From positions 248,001 through 312,000 of the forward strand of contig JACKHN010000004.1 of NCBI GenBank assembly GCA_020638975.1: 64,000 nucleotides of DNA. The letters run 5' to 3'. Below the pieces are notes generated by a model. The model made no database searches, was not told the origin of the DNA, and saw only the letters and a program-made list of their open reading frames with translations. How positions within the stretch are numbered: the first letter of the stretch is position 1; every line of letters begins with the position of its first letter. Both the position numbers and the translations under genes were made by a program. Shown one piece after another: positions 56,605 to 64,000 of this stretch. Origin of the DNA: Planctomycetaceae bacterium. GTDB taxonomy: Bacteria; Planctomycetota; Planctomycetia; Pirellulales; Pirellulaceae.

Positions 56605-59297
56605 TCGGAGGTCTCCGATGGGGGCGATGCTGCTGTCGTGGGTTCAGGCGTAGCCGACGTCCGTCGTTCGGCTGATTCACTAGCATCCGCGTCCTTCGCC
56701 TCATTCTCGTTGATCTCTTCCAAGATTTCGAGCAATTGGCGATGAGCCGCTCGAAAACGGGGAGCTTCTTCTAACGCCATCAGAATCTGGCGTTTCGCCG
56801 CGGGTAAATCGCCTGTACTTCGCAAGGCACTGCCGAGTCGATAGTGCATGTCCGCCGGATCGATCGGGTCCATTTGCAACAACGCCTTCAGCGAAGCTAT
56901 TGCCAGTTGGTCGTCTTGTAAATGTTCGGCAGCCTGTACTAGCGAGCGGTGTGGCGCAGGCATCAACGGATTGACTGCCAACAGACGCAAGCCATTCTCG
57001 CGAACCGCCGCCCAGTCTTCTCGTTCGGTAGCGAGTTCCAGCAGTCGTTGATAGGCGACGGTATGGTCCGCGCTGAGGTTCGCGATTTGTTCCAACGTCG
57101 CCGTTTCACCTGCGACGTCTTTGAGCTCTTTCTGTACACGAGCCAACATGCTGGCTGCGGCAATCGAGCCGGGATACAACTTGCGAAGCTTTTCAAGAGC
57201 CGCCTGAGCTTCCTCCCACTTTTGCGATCGCATCAGCAGGTTGACGTATCGTTGCAGCGCGGCGTAGTTGTTGGGATGCTCGTCGAGCCAGATTGCCAAG
57301 GCCTCCTGCGAGACGTCTTCCGCGATCTCCGGTTTGCCCCAATCAGCATCGGGTGCCAGTTCGCGAGCTTTCTCCCGAGCATACTCGGCAAACTCAGCAT
57401 CGAGCGCATCGATCGAACCGGTGTAACGCTGTAGCGCATCGTTAATCGAGATGCCCGCACCAAGGTCGACCAGAACTCGCTGCAAGGTTTCCATGCCGTA
57501 ACGCTCGACGAGATGCTCGACGACGAGCGACGACTCGTAGTACGCAAACTGCAAGTGCATCGCGCTCGGCGGCGACAAGAATGCACCACTCAACTTGCTG
57601 ACTGGAGTCAACGCATCGCCGAGAATCATCTCGCGATACTCAGGAGTCATGGTCTGGCCCCAAGTCGCATTCGCTTGTCGCTCTTCGTATACCGAAATAC
57701 CTTCGCTCAGCCAACGCGGCATTTTGTTGCCGGTCTTTTGCAATGTCACGACATGACAAAACTCGTGCCACAGCGTTGCCTGCCAGTTCGTCGGCGTGGC
57801 GGCTTGCGACGCTGGACTGTTCGCCGTGATCACACGACCGAAACAAACGCCCAGGAAGCCCGCCCCACCGGGCAGGCCGAACGTCCGGATGGCAAAGTCT
57901 TCTTGTTTGGGAAAGATCTCGACGATCACAGGATCGGCGACAGTCGTGTCGTACTTACTACAAAGCTGCTCCTTGGCCTTTGATAGAAGATCGAGCACCA
58001 GCGGCCCGTAGATATCGGCTTCTCGAGCTTCCATGCGGACCAGAAAGCCATCACCGCGCAAAGTGCGAAACTTGGCGATATTGTCCTGCAAAGTGACGAG
58101 ATTATGCGCGAGCACACTGTAACCATCTCGGGCGTAGACTTCGGTGGCGAGCTTCCAGCCTTCTTCCTCTTCGCCCAATCGCAGCAGATCCTGAGCTAGT
58201 TGCGATTGCGCGGGAAGGTAGTCCTCTTGAAACTTTAACGCAGTGCGTTGATGAGCGACGCCCTCCGCGAAGCGATACTTTTGCGAAAGCTTGCGACCGA
58301 TCGTATAGTCGACCTCGGGGTTTGCCTTCCACCAACTGAGCGCCAGCTGCCGATAGTGCTCTTCCGTATCGGGATCGCTTTCCAAATGAGCCAGCACCGA
58401 GCGGTAAGCCCACGCCCGGGGCTCCAGCATATTGATCATGAGCACTCGCTCGAGCAACGCCTCGGCTTCGTCATAGCTCTCGGCGTCGATCTTGTGATCG
58501 GCCAAGTACAACAGCGTGTCGATGTGATTCGGATTGACGGCCAATGCAGCTTGGAAGGCGGCCTCCGACTTCTCACTGTCCGACGACGCGAAGGCCGCTC
58601 CGATGCCGAAATGAATATCTGCGTCAGTCGCATCCAGCTTCACGGCCGTCGCAAACTCTTCCGCCGCCAAAGCGTAGTCGTTCTTACTCAATGCAAGTCG
58701 GCCCGCTGCCGCATATGCCGCGGCGTAATCGGGGCTGCGTTTCTTGACTTGGTTGAACAACGCGTCGAGTACTTGTTTGGCATCAACGCCCCGATGCAGA
58801 TAGAACTCGCCGAGCGCGATGCGACTGGCGGGATCGGTATATCTCCAGCTGCCGCCGTCCATCAACTCGTCGATCTGATCGAGCAACTCCGCAGCCCGCT
58901 CGGGCAAGCCGTTAAACAAACAGATGCGATATCCGATCCAACGCATCCGGACGCTGGACTTATATCTTTCGAGTGCTTCGTCGAGTGAGGCGAGCGATTC
59001 GGGATATTTCCCCGTGGCCAACTCCGCCTTCATCTTCAATTCTCGCCAAGTTTCGCTGTACTGACCTTCGGCGATCGCCTCAGCAGTTGCCTGCACGCAC
59101 TCGGTATATTTCCCTTGGTTCAGCAGCTTGGTCGCATCGGCCAAATCCACCGCATCCACATCTTGCGATCCTGCCAACCACACCAAGAAGGAGACCGCAA
59201 CTGCGAGTCGGGGGAGCGAGAACACGGACAGGTGGCGAGAACTCAAGGTCGAACTGCTCAGTGAAAGGAACGACTTCCGTGTTCGTTGAAGCAACAT
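56601..59297 (-). CDS. TPR protein with HExxH peptidase-like domain
   Basis: An 898-residue exported protein. A long N-terminal signal (LAVAVSFLVWLAG) is followed by TPR repeats to about residue 400. A gluzincin/peptidase-MA-like domain has HEFCH at 511-515 and Glu532 in WLSEGISVYEE, giving an intact zinc site. Further TPRs lie at about 650-870, with an acidic tail. It is the first gene of the MoxR/BatA operon and probably an extracytoplasmic partner. Start MLLQRTRKS (59297) is chosen; the frame upstream lacks coding character. Confidence 0.82.
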   Translation of the reverse strand: MLLQRTRKSFLSLSSSTLSSRHLSVFSLPRLAVAVSFLVWLAGSQDVDAVDLADATKLLNQGKYTECVQATAEAIAEGQYSETWRELKMKAELATGKYPESLASLDEALERYKSSVRMRWIGYRICLFNGLPERAAELLDQIDELMDGGSWRYTDPASRIALGEFYLHRGVDAKQVLDALFNQVKKRSPDYAAAYAAAGRLALSKNDYALAAEEFATAVKLDATDADIHFGIGAAFASSDSEKSEAAFQAALAVNPNHIDTLLYLADHKIDAESYDEAEALLERVLMINMLEPRAWAYRSVLAHLESDPDTEEHYRQLALSWWKANPEVDYTIGRKLSQKYRFAEGVAHQRTALKFQEDYLPAQSQLAQDLLRLGEEEEGWKLATEVYARDGYSVLAHNLVTLQDNIAKFRTLRGDGFLVRMEAREADIYGPLVLDLLSKAKEQLCSKYDTTVADPVIVEIFPKQEDFAIRTFGLPGGAGFLGVCFGRVITANSPASQAATPTNWQATLWHEFCHVVTLQKTGNKMPRWLSEGISVYEERQANATWGQTMTPEYREMILGDALTPVSKLSGAFLSPPSAMHLQFAYYESSLVVEHLVERYGMETLQRVLVDLGAGISINDALQRYTGSIDALDAEFAEYAREKARELAPDADWGKPEIAEDVSQEALAIWLDEHPNNYAALQRYVNLLMRSQKWEEAQAALEKLRKLYPGSIAAASMLARVQKELKDVAGETATLEQIANLSADHTVAYQRLLELATEREDWAAVRENGLRLLAVNPLMPAPHRSLVQAAEHLQDDQLAIASLKALLQMDPIDPADMHYRLGSALRSTGDLPAAKRQILMALEEAPRFRAAHRQLLEILEEINENEAKDADASESAERRTSATPEPTTAASPPSETSE

Positions 59298-59450
59298 GCA
59301 TGATCCTAGGCAGGTCCATCTGCGAGCCGCCCGAAGTGGCGATCGGCAGCGGCAACATACGCCCTCTGAGGCGACGACTATTCTATCTAACCCCAAGCCG
59401 CGTGCCAATCTTCGCAGAATCGGATGCTTAAACCACTACCTTTCCAAAGT

Positions 59451-59514
59451 TCCACATTGTGTCCACAATCGTAAGCCAGCCATCAATGCCCCTCGGTAGA
59501 GTAAACAATGTGGA
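59451..59514 (+). promoter_or_regulatory. 10-bp inverted repeat across the histidine kinase start codon
   Basis: TCCACATTGT (59451-59460) is the exact reverse complement of ACAATGTGGA (59505-59514), which contains the ATG at 59508. Pairing in mRNA would bury the start codon, or the repeat could be a regulator site. Chance cannot be excluded. Confidence 0.3.
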
Positions 59515-61277
59515 CTTCGCGGTTGTTTTGGAAGTTATTTATCGTCTATGGCGGGATAAATTTCGCCTTGGCCGCAATGTTTCCATTGCTCCTCACAAAT
59601 TGGCAGGAGTCTCTGCTAATCGACCAAGTCCAAAGACGCTTGGACGGAATGGCTATCGTTTTGCGGTCGGAGGTCGAAGATGATCTCAAGTTGGGCAGCT
59701 ATGACAGGCTGAACAGTCTGGCGAAACGGCTTGCGCGAGAAGCCGATGTCCGCGTGACATTGATCGCAGCGGATGGTGAAGTCATCGCGGACAGCGATGA
59801 GGATGTCCAGAAGATGCAGAACCACAGCAATCGAGCCGAACTGATCGAAGCTCGCGCAGTGGGCCAGGGTGCATCGATTCGCCGCAGCCCGACCCTTGGC
59901 ATTCGTATGTTGTATGCAGCGGTCCCCGTTAAGAGCGATCAACAGCTCGTGGCCTTCGTCCGCTTGGCCGTCAATTTAGAAACCGTTGACCGGCAAGTGC
60001 AACAACGCCAACGAGTGTTGTGGCTATGTGCATTTGGCGTCGCGCTGCTGGCCGCTCCGATCACTTACTTGATCGTACGCAGCATCGCCCGTCCGTTGAC
60101 GGCGTTGACCGCGAGCGCACGAGCAATTCGCGGAGGCGACTACAAGCGTTCGATTCCGCTGCAAAGCCGTGGCGAGTTAGGCGAGTTGGCGACGGCCTTT
60201 GACCAGATGCGAGTCGATCTCGCCAGTCGCGTGGCCCAGTTGGAAGACAATAATACGCAAATGTCGACCGTACTGGGCGGGATGGTTGAGGGTGTTTTGG
60301 CGGTCGATGCGAATCGACGCGTTCTGTTGGCGAACCGCGCTTGCCGATCGCTGCTGGGGATTTCAACGAGCGACGTCGCCGGGCGCGGTTTGCTCGAAGT
60401 TGTCCGAAATGGCGATATCGACGCGGCGGTCAGTCAAGCCATGACGAGCGATAGTCCGCACACGCGAGAGATCAGTGTGATCGGCCCGCCACGTCGAGTT
60501 GTCAGCGTCTTTGCAACCCGCTTCGCCGCTGGCCCCACGTCCGGTGCGATCGTCGTACTGCACGATATTACAGAGTTGCGGCGCCTTGAAAATTTGCGGC
60601 GCGAGTTCGTCGCCAATGTATCCCACGAGTTGAAGACACCTCTGGCGTCGATCAAGGCGTACGCAGAGACGCTGCGGATGGGAGCCATTAACGACCAGGA
60701 AAACAATCTCGGCTTCGTCGATCGCATTTCCGAGCAAGCCGAGTATCTCCACCAGCTCATCTTAGACCTGCTGCAACTTGCACGTGTTGAAGCCGGACAA
60801 GAGGCGTTTCAATTCACTGACGTGAAAGTCGAGGCGGTTGTCGATCGGTGTGTCTCGCAGGTGAAGCAGCTTGCCGAACAAAAGGGAATCACGTTGAACG
60901 TGGTTGCCCCTGCCGAGTTATGTAAGATCTGGGCCGACAGCGACGGCGTGTTTACGATCCTCAGTAACCTTGTCGGCAACGCCGTCAAATACACACCGAG
61001 CGGAGGCGAAGTCGAAGTTCGATGGTGGCGCGAAGACGACGAGATGATCCTTGAGGTCAAAGACACGGGCATCGGTATCGCACCGGAAGATCAAGAACGA
61101 ATCTTCGAACGCTTCTATCGCGTCCACAAAGCCCGCTCCCGCGAACTTGGCGGTACCGGTCTTGGACTCTCGATCGTCAAGCACCTTTCACAATCATTCG
61201 GCGGTAGTGTCAACCTGACGAGCGAAGTAAACAAGGGCAGCGTCTTTCGCGTGGCGCTGCCGCTTGCGGTCGCCTGA
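59508..61277 (+). CDS. PhoR-like sensor histidine kinase (HAMP-PAS-HisKA)
   Basis: A 589-residue membrane sensor. TM1 is about 8-28, and an outer domain spans about 30-165. TM2 is about 170-192, followed by HAMP (to about 245) and a PAS domain (255-355). The H-box is VSHELKTPLASIKAYAETL with His373. The ATP domain has NLVGNAVKYTPSGG, DTGIGIAPEDQERIFERFYR and GGTGLGLSIVKH. The layout matches PhoR-type phosphate sensors, but no phoB, phoU or pst gene is adjacent, so the signal is not assigned. It is divergent from the TPR gene. Confidence 0.94.
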   Translation: MWTSRLFWKLFIVYGGINFALAAMFPLLLTNWQESLLIDQVQRRLDGMAIVLRSEVEDDLKLGSYDRLNSLAKRLAREADVRVTLIAADGEVIADSDEDVQKMQNHSNRAELIEARAVGQGASIRRSPTLGIRMLYAAVPVKSDQQLVAFVRLAVNLETVDRQVQQRQRVLWLCAFGVALLAAPITYLIVRSIARPLTALTASARAIRGGDYKRSIPLQSRGELGELATAFDQMRVDLASRVAQLEDNNTQMSTVLGGMVEGVLAVDANRRVLLANRACRSLLGISTSDVAGRGLLEVVRNGDIDAAVSQAMTSDSPHTREISVIGPPRRVVSVFATRFAAGPTSGAIVVLHDITELRRLENLRREFVANVSHELKTPLASIKAYAETLRMGAINDQENNLGFVDRISEQAEYLHQLILDLLQLARVEAGQEAFQFTDVKVEAVVDRCVSQVKQLAEQKGITLNVVAPAELCKIWADSDGVFTILSNLVGNAVKYTPSGGEVEVRWWREDDEMILEVKDTGIGIAPEDQERIFERFYRVHKARSRELGGTGLGLSIVKHLSQSFGGSVNLTSEVNKGSVFRVALPLAVA

Positions 61278-61378
61278 TGGCGAGGCAAACCATGGTTACC
61301 CGGGCGACGCAACGTGATTCTCCCGTATCAGCAGCGGCCCAAGCCATAACGGTAACGCAGCCGCAGCCGCAGCGGAGT

Positions 61379-61570
61379 TCACGACAGTGCTTTCAATAAT
61401 CCGTTCCCAGTCAACCGAGCAAGTTCCTCGCCGAGCAGCTGCGCCAGTAAGCCTGAAACGGCAGCGGCTTCAGTGACCACCTCTCCCTTATCCCGCACGA
61501 CCAGTTGCGACTCTTGCACGTCTCGTGCGACGACGTCAACGATCGCCTCGCGGTTGTCGGCTGACAGGCT
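61379..61570 (-). pseudogene. Protein-like remnant without start codon
   Basis: Minus-strand frame ending in TGA at 61379-61381. It encodes about 60 plausible residues (NREAIVDVVARDVQ, then EAAAVSGLLAQLLGEELARL and a LLKALS end). No ATG, GTG or TTG precedes it before the upstream gene. It could be the tail of a lost or frameshifted gene; family unknown. Confidence 0.3.
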
Positions 61571-61577
61571 TTCCTCG

Positions 61578-62887
61578 TTACGGCTGTGTCGTCGGATCGG
61601 TCTGCGGCGATTCTCCGGTGAGTTCCTCGAACGACCGCACTTTGAATTCCAACTGCGGAGGAGGAGTGTAATTCATTTCCAAACGGGTCGGCGGCTTCGG
61701 CAACTCGACCGACTCGGGAAGCTGAAAGGAATCGAGGAATCGCGTGACGTCGCTGGTCAGCGGTGCGCGAGGCGACACCATCCAGCCGACTTGAAAAATC
61801 ATATTCGAAGTCGCGAACAAGCGAATCCGACCGTTAAACGACTTCTTGTCCGCCAGTGATTCGTAAACGAACTCGGTCCCCGCAACGCCGCCGACGGTAA
61901 CCGGACGTTGGCTCGTGACGCGGGCCTGCATCCCCACCGCAACTTGATCCGCCGACCTCAACAGCTGTTCCGCCTGCTGGCTATCAACTCCCAGCGCGGG
62001 CCTGATGGTCACGACAGAATAAGTCTCTTTGTCCCGGTGCGCCATGACGATCCACTGCGTTCCACCAGCAGCAAAGCCCTGGTGTTGCTTGATCGGCGGA
62101 TTCGGCAACTCGACGGAAAATCCGTACAGGGGACTGGCGTCGGTGTACGTCTGCCAGCCTTGCTTTTCGCCCAAATGCTTCTCGCGCCACTCGGGATCCT
62201 GCATCATCTTTCTGACCTCCGCTCGACGAGCTTGTTTCTTGACCGCTGACACGATGAAAGCGATGCCAAGAACCAACAACAAGGCGCATACTCCGCCGCC
62301 GACTCCTAGTCCGATCCACAAGTTGCGATTGCCCTGGGCGGTCGGTTTTGCCTTCGTGTGTGCCGGGCCATAGCCGCCATAGCCAATCGGTTGGGATGAC
62401 GGCGCGGTGCTCGACGTTTGCCGGATCGGCTGCTTTGCTCGCCGTTGAACATGCCGAATCGCCACGGTGATCCAAGGAATCGCGAAGAAAAAACTGAAGA
62501 GCGTGCCGAGCCCAGTGCCCATCGCTGCGGCGCGTTGCTCGCGAGTCGCCCCAGCCACCGGATGCGCGCCGATATACCCAATGGCCGTCACGGCGACAAC
62601 GATCAGCAGGAGGAAGATGCCGCCGCGTTTCCCGCCCTCTGTGACGAGCCCGTCGCGGACTGATACGGACCCAGATTGGCATAAGATGCGGCACCGGACG
62701 GCGTCGGGCTGACGTTGCCGAGCACATCCTTCAAGTCGAGGTCCAAATCGCTGGCGACCGGCTTGGTGGCTGGCGATTGGACGACGAAAGTCGACCCACA
62801 GTTCTTGCACCGCACCGCCCGACCGGCGAACTCCTCGCCGACGGAATATTGTTTTTGGCATTGAATGCAAGCGACGTGAATGGTCAT
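61578..62887 (-). CDS. Zinc-ribbon/membrane protein read through a -1 frame change
   Basis: The ATG at 62887 opens a frame encoding an MJ0042-type zinc ribbon (CIQCQKQYSVGEEFAGRAVRC then CKNCGSTF). A Ser/Gly linker follows, and the frame stops at 62603 after 94 residues. From about 62630 the -1 frame continues with membrane helices (GGIFLLLIVVAVTAIGYIG, LFSFFFAIPWITVAI, ALLLVLGIAFIV) and a soluble tail to 61578. The GGGAAAC heptamer at 62633-62627 is phased as G_GGA_AAC in the first frame. A -1 shift there would give about 436 residues. No start codon in the second frame lies near the junction. Alternatives are a mutation or a sequencing error. The ATG overlaps the preceding gene's TGA. Confidence 0.65.
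62627..62633 (-). promoter_or_regulatory. Candidate -1 ribosomal frameshift site
   Basis: GGGAAAC on the minus strand has the X_XXY_YYZ form in the zinc-ribbon frame (codons ...GCG GGA AAC). This motif supports -1 shifting in known viral and phage genes. A GAGGG purine tract lies just upstream, closer than the usual stimulatory spacing. Confidence 0.45.
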
Positions 62888-63588
62888 TGGGCCGCCGGGA
62901 TCAAGGAAGAGAGATCGCACAGTGTCGGTGGATCGCGATACCTATCGCCAAATCGAATGCTGGCAGTTTGATCATCCACCCATTCAAAACTTTGTAGCGT
63001 GATACAATTTATATACGACTCAGGTATCGTCGTTCCCAGCAATACCCGTCCCGCTTCCTTGCGTTTCACGAAGACGACCGCATAGTATCGTGCCTCGATG
63101 ACGTCGAACTCGCAGAACAGTTTGACGCTGGCGGTCTTGGACGGATTGGGAAACGACTTCCCTTTTCTCCAGAAGAACTCATTCACGAGCCCTCTTTCGA
63201 GGCATGCCGCATGTGCGATCTGAAACGGCTCTCGTGGCCAGCCCTCGATATCCGCAAGCCACAGCAAACCGTCATGAAGCCAACTTAGCGCGATCGCCTT
63301 TCTCTCTTGAATTTCGGCGTTCCAATAGGTGTCAAAACATACTTCCCAGGGGGACTGCGTGACATTCAGAAGCCTTTTAACATTGGCAGGGGTACACCAT
63401 CCCGCCTCGGAGGAGACATCGACTATTACCTTTGCCGTTTGTGCCGTGTCAATTCCTGATAAACACTGGCGGTACAGATCACCAATGTGTGCGGTGTGAC
63501 GATCAAATTGTTGCAGTTTCTGTTCAACTTCTGCACCGATTCGCGCACTTTCGTGGATCGTCAGGATCGTCACTTCACGAAGGATCAT
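62884..63588 (-). CDS. Probable immunity protein for the adjacent toxin
   Basis: A 234-residue cytoplasmic protein with no signal peptide or membrane segment. No family is recognised; the sequence is mixed alpha/beta with many aromatic residues (FFWRKGKSFPNPS, YYAVVFVKRKEAG). It starts 29 bases after the toxin stop on the same strand, the usual immunity position. Its TGA overlaps the zinc-ribbon ATG (62884-62887). The immunity role rests only on position. Confidence 0.5.
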   Translation of the reverse strand: MILREVTILTIHESARIGAEVEQKLQQFDRHTAHIGDLYRQCLSGIDTAQTAKVIVDVSSEAGWCTPANVKRLLNVTQSPWEVCFDTYWNAEIQERKAIALSWLHDGLLWLADIEGWPREPFQIAHAACLERGLVNEFFWRKGKSFPNPSKTASVKLFCEFDVIEARYYAVVFVKRKEAGRVLLGTTIPESYINCITLQSFEWVDDQTASIRFGDRYRDPPTLCDLSSLIPAAQ

Positions 63589-63617
63589 GTGTGAAAAAGA
63601 AGTTAAGATTCAATACG

Positions 63618-64000
63618 TTAGGGCAGTGGACGCTGGTTGCCAGGAAGGCGGCTGCCTAAGGAGCGACTGAGTCCAACGACCGCTTTCTCTGCCGCAAGTA
63701 TCGCTTGTCGATTCTCCGCTGTTTCTACGATCACACTATAGAAGTCGCCACCCTTGCTGTTAAGAGCCCGGACTTGTGACTCTGCTCGCGCTGACTTTCC
63801 ATCGGCGCGAATCCGCCCGCCGCTCACACCCGTCTTGTGCGGGACGCCAGTTGAGCGTTCGATAATCTCATAGCGGTGCTGAGGCTTCGTACTCAGCTTT
63901 GAATTGCCGTGTACGCAGGTATTATGCACAAGAATCGGCAAATCGGAAGTCCTTGCCGACACGAAGTACGTGTGCGCATCTTCAACCTCGAAGTTAAAAA
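63618..64000 (-). CDS. Polymorphic toxin C-terminus (Hint end plus GIY-YIG/URI-like tail), partial
   Basis: The gene enters from beyond the window's right edge; 127 residues are visible. The first residues read FEVEDAHTYFV...ILVHNTC, the characteristic end of a Hint/pretoxin module that releases a C-terminal toxin. The tail of about 90 residues begins RYEIIERSTGVPHKTGVSGG. It continues to a conserved-looking AEKAVVGL and a PGNQRP end, an order of Tyr, Lys-x-Gly, Arg and Glu resembling GIY-YIG/URI nuclease toxins. The nuclease call is by eye. A candidate immunity gene follows 29 bases later. Confidence 0.65.
   Translation of the reverse strand, partial: FNFEVEDAHTYFVSARTSDLPILVHNTCVHGNSKLSTKPQHRYEIIERSTGVPHKTGVSGGRIRADGKSARAESQVRALNSKGGDFYSVIVETAENRQAILAAEKAVVGLSRSLGSRLPGNQRPLP

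Overview
The window looks like chromosomal DNA of a planctomycete, probably close to the Pirellulaceae. The signs are a PSCyt/DUF1549/DUF1553 ('PSD1') secreted protein, a Hanks-type kinase with a large extracytoplasmic tail, a long MoxR/DUF58/BatA/DUF4175-like/DUF4159 operon, frequent TTG and GTG starts, and weak Shine-Dalgarno use. No rRNA, tRNA, CRISPR array, transposase or phage gene was seen.

Layout. 0-5 kb: a metallophosphoesterase, a possible decayed small gene, an orphan PSD1 protein and an HU-type DNA-binding protein. 5-11.5 kb: a sugar-acid cluster on the minus strand (SDR dehydrogenase, 6-phosphogluconate dehydrogenase, KdgK-like kinase), divergent from a LarA-like protein and a YgfZ/GcvT-like protein. 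11.5-16.4 kb: clpB and dnaK. 17-21.8 kb: a chorismate mutase/prephenate dehydratase, then rpmF-fabD-fabG-acpP-fabF behind a good sigma70-type promoter. 21.8-29.3 kb: a TolC-like lipoprotein divergent from three genes (GAF-HlyD fusion, HlyD adaptor, PqqD-M50-HlyD fusion). This resembles an export machine with no visible ATPase or RND pump. 29.4-33.3 kb: DUF309, a LonN-domain protein, a flavoprotein-SelD fusion and rpsU. 33.8-38.1 kb: a five-haem cytochrome, a beta-barrel-like protein and a cysteine-rich secreted protein. 38.3-44.1 kb: a GGDEF protein, a Ser/Thr kinase, a secreted NlpC/P60-like protein and a lone response regulator.

44.3-59.3 kb is one long minus-strand operon: TPR/HExxH protein, DUF4159, MoxR, DUF58, BatA-vWA, DUF4175-like coiled coil, vWA/glutamine-amidotransferase-like membrane protein, then a caspase-fold protein. 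Five of its junctions are 4-bp start/stop overlaps or an 11-bp gap. It is divergent from a PhoR-like histidine kinase (59.5-61.3 kb). The right edge holds the C-terminus of a Hint-type polymorphic toxin, its probable immunity gene, and a zinc-ribbon/membrane gene split by a -1 frame change exactly at a GGGAAAC heptamer.

Across the window there are at least nine long-stem hairpin elements of unrelated sequence but the same architecture (arms 17-30 bp, short loop, often ending GTAGG/CCTAC). One has 13-bp direct repeats at its edges, and one lies in frame inside the BatA-like gene. The points most worth following up are the M50/PqqD/HlyD/GAF export cluster, the candidate programmed frameshift, the hairpin family, the caspase-like gene beside the MoxR/vWA operon, and the haem/porin pair.
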